The position numbers and the translations under genes were made by a program. A model generated the notes under the pieces. The model had not been told where the DNA came from. It saw nothing but the letters and a program-made list of their open reading frames with translations, and made no database searches. 64,000 nucleotides of DNA from Paraburkholderia fungorum (GTDB lineage Bacteria > Pseudomonadota > Gammaproteobacteria > Burkholderiales > Burkholderiaceae), in contig NZ_CADFGE010000004.1 in assembly GCF_902833645.1 (NCBI RefSeq), forward strand, positions 186,001 to 250,000, read 5' to 3'. Below are positions 1 to 8,776 of this stretch, piece by piece; positions within the stretch are counted from its first letter, which is position 1; every line of letters starts with the position of its first letter.

Positions 1-1401
1 CATGGTCTGAATGCGTCGGGCGTCTCGCCGGCGGCGTGGAATGTCGATTACTTCAAGCGCAAGTACGGCGAAGAAGATGGTCTCGCGAAGCAACCCAAGC
101 GCGGTTGGGACGCAGTGACGGTGCCCGGCGTGATTGCCGGCTGGGAAGCGCTGCATCAGAAATTCGGTTCGCTGCCGTTCGCCGATCTGATGGAGCCGGC
201 GATCGAAATCGCCGAACGCGGTCATGCGGTGGCGAGCATCGTCGCTTATAAATGGGCGGCGGCGGTACCGGAACTGAAGGACCTGCCGGGCTTCGCGCAA
301 ACCTTCATGCCGCGCGGCCGCGCGCCGGAAGTGAGCGAACTGGTGCGCTTTCCCGGTCACGCGAAGACGCTGCGCAAGCTGGCTGAACAAGGCCCGCGTG
401 CGTACTACGAAGGCGAGATCGCCGAACAGATCGCGGCGTTTGCGCGTGAAGGCGGCGGTGCGTTGACCCTCGACGATCTGCGCAACTACAAGGCGGATTG
501 GGTCGAGCCGATCGGCAAGGATTATCGCGGCTACACCGTGCATGAGATTCCGCCGAACGGCCAGGGCATCGCGGCGCTGATCGCGCTGGGCATCCTCGAA
601 AAGTTCGACGTGAAGGAACTGGCTGTCGACAACATCGAGTCGCAGCATTTGCAGATCGAAGCGATGAAGCTGGCGTTCGCCGACGTCTACCGTTACGTGG
701 CCGATCCGCGTTCGATGGACGTCACCCCGGAGCAGATGCTCGACGACGCGTACCTCACGTCGCGCGCGAAGCTGATCGACCACAAGCGGGCCACGCAGTT
801 CGACTTCGGCATGCCGAAGGCCGGCGGCACAATCTACATGTCGGTGGCGGACGAGCGCGGCATGATGGTCAGCTTCATCCAGTCGAACTACATGGGCTTC
901 GGCTCGGGCATCGTGGTGCCGGACAGCGGCATCGCGATGCAGAACCGCGGCTGCGGCTTCTCGATGGACCCGAAGTCGCCGAACGTGGTGGAAGGCGGCA
1001 AGCGGCCGTTCCACACCATCATCCCGTCGTTCCTCACCCAGCAGGTGGACGGCAAGCAGGAAGCGGTGATGAGCTTCGGCGTGATGGGCGGCGACATGCA
1101 GCCGCAAGGCCATCTGCAATCGATCGTGCGGATGCTCGACTACGGTCAGCAGCCGCAGGCCGCCTGCGACGCACCGCGCTGGAAGGTCAACCGGGACTTC
1201 ACGATCGATATCGAATCGACGCTCAATCCGAAGACCGCCGAGGCGTTGCAGAAGCTGGGCCACACGATCAAGTCGGTCGACGATCCGTACATGGACTTCG
1301 GCTCGGGCCAGTACATCTGGAAGCTCGACCGTAACGATCCGGAGCGCGGCTACGTGGCGGCGAGCGATAGCCGTCGCGACGGGCTGGCAGCCGGCTTCTG
1401 A
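1..1401 (+). CDS. ggt: Gamma-glutamyltransferase, 5'-truncated by the window edge
   Basis: The frame is open from base 1, so the N-terminus lies outside the window; 466 codons remain. The family hydrolyses or transfers the gamma-glutamyl group of glutathione and related compounds, usually in the periplasm, after cleaving itself into two chains. The family nucleophile region is present: GGTIYMSVADE with the candidate catalytic Thr at 829-831, followed by SFIQSNYMGFGSG and a QNRGCGF stretch, and near the C-terminus the GVMGGDMQPQGH segment. The C-terminus looks complete and ends in TGA. An MFS transporter gene follows 209 bases later on the same strand. Family assignment is firm; the substrate is not determined by sequence. 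Confidence 0.95.
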   Translation, partial: HGLNASGVSPAAWNVDYFKRKYGEEDGLAKQPKRGWDAVTVPGVIAGWEALHQKFGSLPFADLMEPAIEIAERGHAVASIVAYKWAAAVPELKDLPGFAQTFMPRGRAPEVSELVRFPGHAKTLRKLAEQGPRAYYEGEIAEQIAAFAREGGGALTLDDLRNYKADWVEPIGKDYRGYTVHEIPPNGQGIAALIALGILEKFDVKELAVDNIESQHLQIEAMKLAFADVYRYVADPRSMDVTPEQMLDDAYLTSRAKLIDHKRATQFDFGMPKAGGTIYMSVADERGMMVSFIQSNYMGFGSGIVVPDSGIAMQNRGCGFSMDPKSPNVVEGGKRPFHTIIPSFLTQQVDGKQEAVMSFGVMGGDMQPQGHLQSIVRMLDYGQQPQAACDAPRWKVNRDFTIDIESTLNPKTAEALQKLGHTIKSVDDPYMDFGSGQYIWKLDRNDPERGYVAASDSRRDGLAAGF

Positions 1402-1610
1402 ACGACTTAAGCGAAGCGCGGCGCCGCGTGGGCGGCGGCCGCGTCTCGTTGCCGCCGTCGACGATGCATGTCGCATTGTCGTGAGGCGGACCGATCAGGC
1501 AATTAAAGCAGGGCGTCACGCACAACCGCAATGGACTGCGCGCGACAGCCGGGCGTCGAGTGCCTCGAGCGCTTGCAGCGCGTCAAATATCAGGCAGGGC
1601 AGGAGACATC

Positions 1611-2996
1611 ATGAACACCCCCGCGTCGCAACCCGCGACAGCTTCTCCCCATTCCACGTCCGCGCCGCTTTCCAAAGCGATGGTGCGGCGTATCGTGTTT
1701 TCGTCGTCGGTCGGCAATGCGCTCGAGTGGTTCGACTTTCTGGTCTATGGCTACTTTGCGACGATCATCGCGAAACAGTTCTTTCCGATGCATGACGAGT
1801 GGCTCTCGACGCTGCTCGCCATTGCAACCTTCGGCATCTCTTTCCTGATGCGGCCGTTGGGCGCCATCGTGCTGGGCATGTACGGCGACCGCAAGGGCCG
1901 CAAGGCGGCGCTCACGCTCGCGATCGCGCTGATGATGGTCGGCACCTTCACGATGGCCGTGATGCCGCCGTATGCGTCGATCGGTCTCGCGGCGCCCGTG
2001 TTGATTCTGCTTGCACGGCTCGTGCAAGGTTTTGCGGTGGGTGGCGAGTTCGGCAGCGCGACGGCCTTCATGGTCGAGCATAGCGCGTCGCGTCGCGGCT
2101 ACTACGCGAGTTGGCAGTTCGCAAGCCAGGGTCTCGCGGCAATCACCGCGGCGGCCTTTGGATCGCTGCTGACCGCGTGGATGCCGCCCGAGCAACTCAA
2201 TAGCTGGGGCTGGCGCCTGCCGTTCGTGTTCGGTCTGCTGGTCGGGCCGGTGGGCTATTACATCCGTTCGCATCTCGACGAGACGCCGGAGTTTCTCGCG
2301 TTGCGTAAAGAACGTGAGGCAAGCGAAGCGGCGCGCCAGGCCGCGGGCAAGCGTCAGGCGCTGCCCCAGGAGAAGAACGCGTCGTTCAGCAGTCAATGGG
2401 TGAACCTGTTGCTGGCCGTGGGCATCGTGGCGCAGTCCACGGTCGGCGTGTACGTGCTGCAACTCTACATGCCGATGTACGCGGTCAAGCAATTGCATAT
2501 GCCGGCTGCGGCGTCGTTCGGCGTGGTGGTGCTCAACGGCGGCTTGCAGTTCCTGCTCTCGCCGGTGATGGGTGCATTGTCCGATCGCATCGGCCGGATT
2601 CGCATCATGCTGACGACGTCGATCCTGATGGGCGTGCTGATCTACCCGATGTTTGCGTTGCTGCAATCGCATCCGACGCTCGGCTGGCTGCTTCTGCTGC
2701 AAGGCACCGCCGGAATCTTCAAGGCGGCCTATTCCGGGCCGATGCCCGCGCTGATGTCGGAGATCTTCCCGACCCAGGTGCGCTCCACCGGTCTTTCAAT
2801 CGGTTACAGCATTGGCGTGACGATTTTCGGCGGCTTTGCGCCGACGATTGTGGAGACCTTCATTCACTTGACTGGCGACAAGCTTGCGCCAAGTTACTAC
2901 GTGTTGATTGCCGCAGTGCTGTCGGGCTTGTCGCTGGTCGTCGTTGCATGGCGTATGCGGCGCGTCCGGCAGCTCGAACGCGTCCAGCTCGCATGA
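1611..2996 (+). CDS. MFS transporter, metabolite:H+ symporter (MHS) type
   Basis: A 461-residue membrane protein with about 12 hydrophobic segments. The N-terminal part has NALEWFDFLVYGYFA and the loop motif GDRKGRKAAL typical of the MHS branch (citrate, alpha-ketoglutarate, proline and shikimate symporters). The ATG at 1611 is chosen because GGCAGGAGAC precedes it; an in-frame start at 1560 has no comparable ribosome site. It follows ggt and could import or export an organic or amino acid, but no substrate can be read from the sequence. A strong terminator lies about 90 bases after the stop. Confidence 0.9.
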   Translation: MNTPASQPATASPHSTSAPLSKAMVRRIVFSSSVGNALEWFDFLVYGYFATIIAKQFFPMHDEWLSTLLAIATFGISFLMRPLGAIVLGMYGDRKGRKAALTLAIALMMVGTFTMAVMPPYASIGLAAPVLILLARLVQGFAVGGEFGSATAFMVEHSASRRGYYASWQFASQGLAAITAAAFGSLLTAWMPPEQLNSWGWRLPFVFGLLVGPVGYYIRSHLDETPEFLALRKEREASEAARQAAGKRQALPQEKNASFSSQWVNLLLAVGIVAQSTVGVYVLQLYMPMYAVKQLHMPAAASFGVVVLNGGLQFLLSPVMGALSDRIGRIRIMLTTSILMGVLIYPMFALLQSHPTLGWLLLLQGTAGIFKAAYSGPMPALMSEIFPTQVRSTGLSIGYSIGVTIFGGFAPTIVETFIHLTGDKLAPSYYVLIAAVLSGLSLVVVAWRMRRVRQLERVQLA

Positions 2997-3085
2997 CGCC
3001 ATGACGCTTCGGCCGGCGGCCGTTGTGCTGTGCAGCGAGCCTTGCCGCAAGCGTCGCCGTGCCAGACATGCATCCGCGTCAACTC

Positions 3086-3114
3086 AAAGCCAGCTCTTCG
3101 AGCTGGCTTTTTTT
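3086..3114 (+). terminator. Rho-independent terminator after the MHS transporter
   Basis: AGCCAGCT - CTTCG-type loop - AGCTGGCT followed by seven T. The remainder of the 359-base gap up to 3355 shows no convincing gene. Confidence 0.85.
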
Positions 3115-3355
3115 CGCCTTGCGGGCCCCGCTTGTAATCAACCGAAGGATTCGACTACCGTGAATCTGGAACTGCGGGAGCCCGGCATGGTCTGTGCTGG
3201 GTTATCTGCAGAGTTGCTAAACACCGGCTAAGATGCAAGATACAAGGGGTTAACTCTAATTCAAGGCGCTGTATCCGACACGGCGGACCGTCCTTGCAAG
3301 CGGGCGGTTCCGGGCGGGCTCCACGAGTCGATACAGCTTTCGGAGCAAAGACACA

Positions 3356-4183
3356 ATGCACACTGAGCTGAACCATGTGATGCCCTGGCGGATCGAGGAT
3401 ATCGACCTGACCCGCATAGATCGCCAGAAAGCGGTAGCTAACGAAGACCTGCTGCTTCTGTTGTGCGCCGCTTCGTTTATTGAAAGTGGTACCGATCTTT
3501 ACACCAGCAATCTGAGCACCTTCTTCGACGGCGACCCGGAAGTTTCGGCGTGGCTCAATCAGGAATGGGAACCGGAAGAAATGCAGCACGGCCGGGCGCT
3601 CAAGACGTATATCGCCTACGTCTGGCCGGAGTTCGACTGGGACACCGCGTTCCGCAATTTCATGGAAGAGTATTCGCTGACCTGCTCGGTCGAAGACTTC
3701 GAGAAGACCCGCGCGCTTGAAATGGTTGCGCGCTGTGTGGTGGAAACGGGCACCGCCACGCTCTATCGCGCGATCGGCGAATGTTCGGACGAGCCGGTGC
3801 TCAAGCAGATCACCGACAACATCCGTACCGACGAGGTCCGTCATTACAAGCACTTTTTCAAGTACTTCAAGAAGTACAACAAGATCGAAGGAAATGGGCG
3901 TCTTGCGGTTCTCGGCGCGTTGATGCGTCGTGTGATGGAAATCAAGAACGAGGACTCGGAGATCGCGTTGCGTCATGTTTTTGCGATTCGATATCCGGAG
4001 CGGGTGCATGATTCGGCCTATAACCGCGAACGCGCGGCGCGCATCAACGCACTGGTGCGGCGCAATCTGTCGGCGGACATGTGCGTGAAAATGCTGCTCA
4101 AGCCGCTCGATATTCCGGCCAGGATTCAGCCGGGTGTGCATTACCCGCTCGCCAAGATCACGCAGCACGTGTTTTTCCGTTGA
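3356..4183 (+). CDS. Ferritin-like diiron protein
   Basis: A 275-residue soluble, mostly helical protein. It carries the four-helix diiron ligand pattern: FIESGT (first Glu), EPEEMQHG (E-x-x-H), VVETGT (third helix Glu) and TDEVRHYKH (E-x-x-H). The spacing resembles bacterial acyl-ACP desaturase-like or ferritin-like family members, but the protein is shorter than plant stearoyl-ACP desaturases and the substrate is unknown. It stands alone between two terminators, so it is probably monocistronic. The start at 3356 gives MHTELNHVMPWRIEDID; no strong Shine-Dalgarno is seen, though GGAGC occurs about 13 bases upstream. Confidence 0.8.
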   Translation: MHTELNHVMPWRIEDIDLTRIDRQKAVANEDLLLLLCAASFIESGTDLYTSNLSTFFDGDPEVSAWLNQEWEPEEMQHGRALKTYIAYVWPEFDWDTAFRNFMEEYSLTCSVEDFEKTRALEMVARCVVETGTATLYRAIGECSDEPVLKQITDNIRTDEVRHYKHFFKYFKKYNKIEGNGRLAVLGALMRRVMEIKNEDSEIALRHVFAIRYPERVHDSAYNRERAARINALVRRNLSADMCVKMLLKPLDIPARIQPGVHYPLAKITQHVFFR

Positions 4184-4220
4184 TGTTCTTCGGCTGAGCT
4201 TGCGACGTATGGATGAAGAG

Positions 4221-4252
4221 GAATGGCCCGCTCGCGCGGGCCATTCGTTTTT
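4221..4252 (+). terminator. Rho-independent terminator after the diiron protein gene
   Basis: GAATGGCCCG-CTCG-CGCGGGCCATTC stem with a following T-rich run (GTTTTTC). Confidence 0.8.
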
Positions 4253-4353
4253 CGAGGCATGATTGATCGTGGCAACGCCAGCGGCGCCACCAATGTCCGC
4301 GGCGCTGGCAACCCGCGCGACCCCCGTAACCCGTTTCAGACCGGATCGATACG

Positions 4354-4878
4354 ATGAGCGATTTTCCTTCACCCGAACGCCCGCTCGAACAGCATGTGTT
4401 CGACGAATGGCCTGACGCGGTCCGCGCGCTGTTCGACGGCTCGTCACTGGCGAGCAAGACGGGGTTCACCGCGGCGCTGCTCACCGTCGATGCGAACGGC
4501 CACGTGCGCACGTCGCTGCTCGGCGTCGGCGAGTTGTACGCGCCTGATTCGCGTTCGCTCTGCCTCGCGTTGTGGCCACAGGCCCGGGCGGCGCGCGTGA
4601 TCGCGCAAAGCGGACGGGCCGCGCTGACGTTCGTCTGCGATGAAGCGTTCTATCAGGTGCAGTTGCGCTTGACGCCGCTAGCGGGCGTGGCAGGCGACGA
4701 CAGCGGCCTCGTGTACCTCAGCGGCTCGATCGACACGGGGGAGGCGCAAAGCGTGCGTTATGCGCGCCTGACAAGCGGCATTACGTTTGAACTGCAAGGG
4801 GAAGGGGAGGCGGTGCTCGATCGATGGGAAAGCCAGATCGAGCACCTGAAGCAAGCTGCCGCTGCGGCTAGCCGTTAG
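4354..4878 (+). CDS. Pyridoxamine 5'-phosphate oxidase-like split-barrel protein
   Basis: A 174-residue protein with the order expected of a flavin-binding split barrel: an N-terminal region, then TGFTAALLTVDANGHVRTSLLGVGEL, a central LALWPQARAARVI segment, and a strand-rich middle FVCDEAFYQVQLRL. Members bind FMN or F420 and act as oxidases, reductases or storage proteins; nothing here fixes a substrate. It converges with rhlE, whose stop lies only 38 bases away, and no strong terminator is visible between them. The fold-level call is moderately secure. Confidence 0.65.
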   Translation: MSDFPSPERPLEQHVFDEWPDAVRALFDGSSLASKTGFTAALLTVDANGHVRTSLLGVGELYAPDSRSLCLALWPQARAARVIAQSGRAALTFVCDEAFYQVQLRLTPLAGVAGDDSGLVYLSGSIDTGEAQSVRYARLTSGITFELQGEGEAVLDRWESQIEHLKQAAAAASR

Positions 4879-4916
4879 TCGGGGACCGGGGCTAGCGAGC
4901 AGGCATTGCCTGAAAC

Positions 4917-6494
4917 TTAACGGCCGCGTTGGCCGCTGCGCGTCGGCTGACCGCCGCGCGGTGCGTCGTTGCGCGGCTTGGCGCCGCCGAGCAGTGCACC
5001 CGGGTTGCCGCCTTGCGGTTTTGCACCTTGCGGCTTGCGCGGCGCGTGTTGCGCGGCGCCCCCTTCGTGCGCCGCTGCACGCGGCTGAGCGTCGTGGCGC
5101 TGGCCGTCGCGGCGCGGCTGGCCGCCGTTGCCTGCCGGCTTCGCAGCTTGCGGCTTCGGTTGCTGCTGACCATTCGCCGGACGCTGGCCCGCGCGTGGCG
5201 CCGGCTTGGCAGCCGACGCGCCATCGCGCCTGACACCATCACCCCTACCGCCATCGCGCTTCGGCGCACCCTGGCTCTGACGCGGCGAACGACCGCCACC
5301 GCCGCCACCACCTTGGCCGCGGCGCAGAATCGGCTCCGGCTTCGCGGTCGGATCCGGTTCGAAACCGGCGATCACTTCCTGCGGCACCGGACGCTTGATC
5401 AGCTTCTCGATGTCCTTCAACAGTTGCAGTTCGTCGACACACACGAGCGAGATCGCCTCGCCCGTCGCGCCCGCGCGGCCCGTGCGGCCGATGCGGTGCA
5501 CGTAATCTTCCGGCACATTCGGCAGATCGTAGTTGACCACGTGCGGCAGTTGATCGATGTCGATGCCGCGCGCCGCGATGTCGGTTGCGACCAGCACTTG
5601 CAGCGTGCCGTCCTTGAACTCGGCGAGCGCACGAGTACGGGCCGACTGACTCTTGTTGCCGTGAATCGCCAGCGCACTGATGTTGTCTTTCGTCAACTGT
5701 TCGGCGAGGCGGTTCGCGCCGTGCTTGGTACGCGTGAACACCAGCACCTGGAACCAGTTGTGTTGCTTGATGAGGTGCGTGAGCAACTCACGCTTCTTGT
5801 CGCGGTCGACCGGGTGAATCTTCTGCGCAACCGTCTCGGCCGTCGTGTTGCGGCGCGCGACTTCGATCAGCGCCGGCGAGTCGAGCAGATTGTCGGCGAG
5901 CGTCTTGATCTCGTCGGAGAAGGTAGCCGAGAACAGCAGGTTCTGGCGCTTCGGCGGCAACTTCGCAAGCACGCGCTTGATGTCGTGGATGAAGCCCATG
6001 TCGAGCATGCGGTCGGCTTCGTCGAGCACGAGAATCTCGAGATGCGACAGATCGATGGTCTTCTGCTGCATGTGGTCGAGCAAACGGCCAGGCGTTGCGA
6101 CGACGATGTCCACGCCGCTGCGCAGCGCGCCGATCTGCGGATTGATGCCGACGCCGCCGAACATCACGGTCGACTTCAGCTTCAGATACTTGCCGTATGC
6201 ACGCACGCTTTCTTCGACCTGGGCGGCCAGCTCGCGCGTCGGCGTGAGGATCAGTGCGCGCACGACGCGCTTGCCCGAGGCCGAGGTGACGGCGGGCATG
6301 GTGTTCAGACGCTGCAGGATCGGCAGCGTGAAGCCGGCGGTCTTGCCGGTGCCGGTCTGTGCGCCGGCCAGCAGGTCGCCGCCGTTGAGCACAGCGGGGA
6401 TCGCTTGCGTCTGGATCGGAGTCGGGGTGGTGTAGCCGAGTTCGTGGACAGCGCGGACCAGCGGTTCGGACAAGCCGAGGGAGTCAAAAGACAT
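4917..6494 (-). CDS. rhlE: DEAD-box ATP-dependent RNA helicase RhlE
   Basis: A 525-residue protein with the helicase core in the first ~390 residues: Q motif (FDSLGLSEPL...TPIQ), motif I AGAQTGTGKT, Ia PTRELAAQV, II VLDEADRML, III FSATF, IV-VI including ATDIAARGID and HRIGRTGRAG. The C-terminal ~130 residues are low-complexity, basic and rich in Gly, Arg, Gln and Pro, as in RhlE tails that bind RNA and ribosomal particles. The start at 6494 (MSFDSLGL) is preceded by AAAGAGC and matches the usual family N-terminus; an in-frame ATG at 6602 would add an unlikely extension. Expected role: RNA remodelling in ribosome maturation or decay. Confidence 0.95.
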   Translation of the reverse strand: MSFDSLGLSEPLVRAVHELGYTTPTPIQTQAIPAVLNGGDLLAGAQTGTGKTAGFTLPILQRLNTMPAVTSASGKRVVRALILTPTRELAAQVEESVRAYGKYLKLKSTVMFGGVGINPQIGALRSGVDIVVATPGRLLDHMQQKTIDLSHLEILVLDEADRMLDMGFIHDIKRVLAKLPPKRQNLLFSATFSDEIKTLADNLLDSPALIEVARRNTTAETVAQKIHPVDRDKKRELLTHLIKQHNWFQVLVFTRTKHGANRLAEQLTKDNISALAIHGNKSQSARTRALAEFKDGTLQVLVATDIAARGIDIDQLPHVVNYDLPNVPEDYVHRIGRTGRAGATGEAISLVCVDELQLLKDIEKLIKRPVPQEVIAGFEPDPTAKPEPILRRGQGGGGGGGRSPRQSQGAPKRDGGRGDGVRRDGASAAKPAPRAGQRPANGQQQPKPQAAKPAGNGGQPRRDGQRHDAQPRAAAHEGGAAQHAPRKPQGAKPQGGNPGALLGGAKPRNDAPRGGQPTRSGQRGR

Positions 6495-6718
6495 AAATGC
6501 TCTTTGCAATGCAGTTTCGCGAACGGCACCAGACGGCACCACGTGGACCCAAGCGGGTACAGGCGCGGCATGAACACGCCCGCATGGCGCGTTCGAGGCC
6601 AAAGCCCAGTTCCGGTCGCAGAGAAATCGGCGGCACGCGCGATACGCGTGCCGAATGCTTCAACGCGCTATGCAGACACGTTGACTGGCCTTAAGTTGCA
6701 TTTCGCCGCCGTGGGATG

Positions 6719-7339
6719 TCATGCGACGTAGCGCGCGACACTGACGAATTGACACAGACTGCCCGCCAGTACGAACAGGTGCCAGATACCATGTCCGTGC
6801 CGGATGCGCTCGTCGTTGATGAAGAAGTAGATACCGGCACTATAGATGACCCCGCCGGCCACGAGCCAGGCGGTACCCGCTGCCGGTAAAGCTTCAACCA
6901 GCGGGCGGACGGCAACGAGCGCGAGCCATCCCATCAATACATACAGCACCATCGAAACGCTGCGGGTGCGTCGTCCGAGCGTCAGTTCCTGCACGATGCC
7001 GAGAGCGGCAAGCCCCCAGCTTACGCCGAATAGCGACCAGCCCCACGGTCCACGCAACGTAACAAGTGTGAATGGGGTGTAACTGCCGGCGATCAGCAGG
7101 TAGATCGCCGAATGGTCGCATTTCTGCAGGACCGCTTTGACCCGCGGATTGCGCACGCTGTGATAAAGCGTCGAGATAGCATACAGCACGAACAGCATTG
7201 CACCGTAGACACTGAAACTCACCACCTTGTACGCGTCGCCAGCGAGCGCGCCCATTGTCACGAGCGTAGCCAGCCCCACCACCGACAGCACGGCGCCGAC
7301 GAGATGGGTAATGCTGTTGAAACGCTCACCGACATGCAC
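6719..7339 (-). CDS. Hemolysin III / TrhA family membrane protein
   Basis: A 206-residue integral membrane protein with seven predicted segments. It has the family signature: an N-terminal GERFNSITHLVGAVLS, TLYHS in the second or third segment, QKCDHSAIYLLIAGSYTPF, and a C-terminal region with GHGIWHLFVLAGS. These conserved His, Asp and Ser residues form the presumed metal site shared with PAQR receptors. The family influences membrane energy balance in bacteria, and haemolysis is an old label. Start is supported by GGAGGAAAGAG upstream. It lies downstream of rhlE's promoter region and is transcribed away from it. Confidence 0.93.
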   Translation of the reverse strand: MHVGERFNSITHLVGAVLSVVGLATLVTMGALAGDAYKVVSFSVYGAMLFVLYAISTLYHSVRNPRVKAVLQKCDHSAIYLLIAGSYTPFTLVTLRGPWGWSLFGVSWGLAALGIVQELTLGRRTRSVSMVLYVLMGWLALVAVRPLVEALPAAGTAWLVAGGVIYSAGIYFFINDERIRHGHGIWHLFVLAGSLCQFVSVARYVA

Positions 7340-7394
7340 GGCTCTTTCCTCCTGCGCGGTTCATAAGGGTTTATCCCCACATGATACCGGTCCT

Positions 7395-7438
7395 GAAAAA
7401 ACGAAGGGCGCGGCCGCGTGATTCGCAGGCCGCGCCCC
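7395..7438 (-). terminator. Terminator of the cytochrome c operon (minus strand)
   Basis: A GGGCGCGGCC / GGCCGCGCCC stem (7406-7437) read on the minus strand ends in TTCGTTTTTT. It lies just after the stop of the three-haem cytochrome gene. Confidence 0.85.
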
Positions 7439-7456
7439 AAGTGCATCACACGCTGC

Positions 7457-8755
7457 TTAGTCGAGCGGCGCCGAGCGCAGATCGGACACTTGCTGCGGCG
7501 ACACAGCCGTACCGTGGTTGCCCCACGACATACGAATGTAGGTCACGACGGCGGCCACTTCCGTGTTCGACAGTGCCTGGGCAAACGGCGGCATGCCGTA
7601 CGGATGCGGATTGGCATCCGTGCTCGGCGGGTAACCGCCGTTCAGCACCATGCGGATCGGATTGACCGCCGACGGCATCTGGATCGACTGGTTGTTCGCC
7701 AGCGGCGGGAAGGCCGGCGGCATGCCGAGGCCGTTGTCCGCGTGACACTTCGCACAGTTGTCAGCGTAGATCTTCTGACCTTGCTTCAACAGTTCGCCAC
7801 CGAACTTTTCCGACGTTTCGAGTTGCAGGGGTTCCGGCGCCTCGCTCTTCTGCGGAATGGTCTTCAGGTACGTAGCCATCGCATTGATGTCTTCGTCCGA
7901 CATGTACTGCAGGCTGTTGTGAACCACTTCAGCCATCGGACCGAACACCGCGCCGCGATTCGACACGCCGGTCTTCAGCAGATCGGCGATGTCTTTCGTG
8001 TCCCAGTCGCCGAGACCGGCTTCCTTGTTCGACGTCAACGACGGTGCATACCAGTTCTGCAGCGGGATCAGGCCGCCGGCGAATGCCGCCGAGCTGACCG
8101 GGCCGCCCATGGCGTTGATCGACGTGTGGCACATGCCGCAGTGGCCGAGGCCTTCGATCAGGTACGCGCCGCGATTCCATTCGACCGACTTGGTCGGATC
8201 AGCCTTGTACTCGCCTTCGCGGAAGAACAGCGTGCGCCAGCCGATCAGCATGTTGCGCTGGTTGAACGGGAATTTCAGTTCATGCGGACGGCTCGGCACA
8301 TTGACCGGCGTGACCGAGCGCAGGTACGCGTAGATCGCGTCCGAGTCGGCACGCGTGACTTTCGTGTAGCTCGTGAACGGGAAGCCCGGATACAGCAGGC
8401 TGCCGTCTTTCGAACGGCCCGTGTGCATCGCGCGGTAGAAGTCGTCCTGCGTCCACTTGCCGATACCGTACTGGTCGTCAGGCGTGATGTTCGGCGTGAA
8501 CATCGTGCCGAACGGCGTGGCCATGGGCAAGCCGCCGGCGAATTGCTTGCCGCCGCGCACCGTGTGGCAGGCGATACAGTCGCCGGCGCGGGCGAGGTAC
8601 TCGCCCTTCTTGATCAGCGCGGCCTGGTCGGCGGGCGTTGCCGCCATAGCCGAGCCGTTATGCAGGTTGTCGCCGCCCGACCAGAGGACGGGAACGAGTG
8701 CGGCAGCCGCAACGACGACGACAGCCGAGAGGGCGAACAAAGACTTGCGTTTCAT
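7457..8755 (-). CDS. Three-haem cytochrome c, dehydrogenase cytochrome-subunit type
   Basis: A 432-residue exported protein: Lys/Arg N-terminus (MKRKSLFALSAVV), a hydrophobic signal segment, then three covalent haem motifs, CIACH, CGMCH and CAKCH. This is the layout of cytochrome subunits of membrane alcohol, gluconate or sorbitol dehydrogenases, which pass electrons from a periplasmic dehydrogenase to quinone. No dehydrogenase large subunit is adjacent; the only partner is the upstream two-haem cytochrome, 21 bases away on the same strand. The partner enzyme must be elsewhere, or the pair serves as an electron conduit to an oxidase. Confidence 0.9.
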   Translation of the reverse strand: MKRKSLFALSAVVVVAAAALVPVLWSGGDNLHNGSAMAATPADQAALIKKGEYLARAGDCIACHTVRGGKQFAGGLPMATPFGTMFTPNITPDDQYGIGKWTQDDFYRAMHTGRSKDGSLLYPGFPFTSYTKVTRADSDAIYAYLRSVTPVNVPSRPHELKFPFNQRNMLIGWRTLFFREGEYKADPTKSVEWNRGAYLIEGLGHCGMCHTSINAMGGPVSSAAFAGGLIPLQNWYAPSLTSNKEAGLGDWDTKDIADLLKTGVSNRGAVFGPMAEVVHNSLQYMSDEDINAMATYLKTIPQKSEAPEPLQLETSEKFGGELLKQGQKIYADNCAKCHADNGLGMPPAFPPLANNQSIQMPSAVNPIRMVLNGGYPPSTDANPHPYGMPPFAQALSNTEVAAVVTYIRMSWGNHGTAVSPQQVSDLRSAPLD

Positions 8756-8776
8756 TTGAGTGTCTCTCCCGGTGCC

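Noticed and set aside
6631..6653. CGGCACGCG / CGCGTGCCG hairpin as a terminator of rhlE or hemolysin III
   Set aside because: Perfect 9-bp stem but no T-run in either direction, and it lies upstream of rhlE and downstream of nothing that needs it except hemolysin III; kept out as unproven.
4929..6731. 600-codon plus-strand open frame opposite rhlE
   Set aside because: Antisense to a well-conserved helicase; composition is Arg/Leu/Ala-rich with no recognisable domain.
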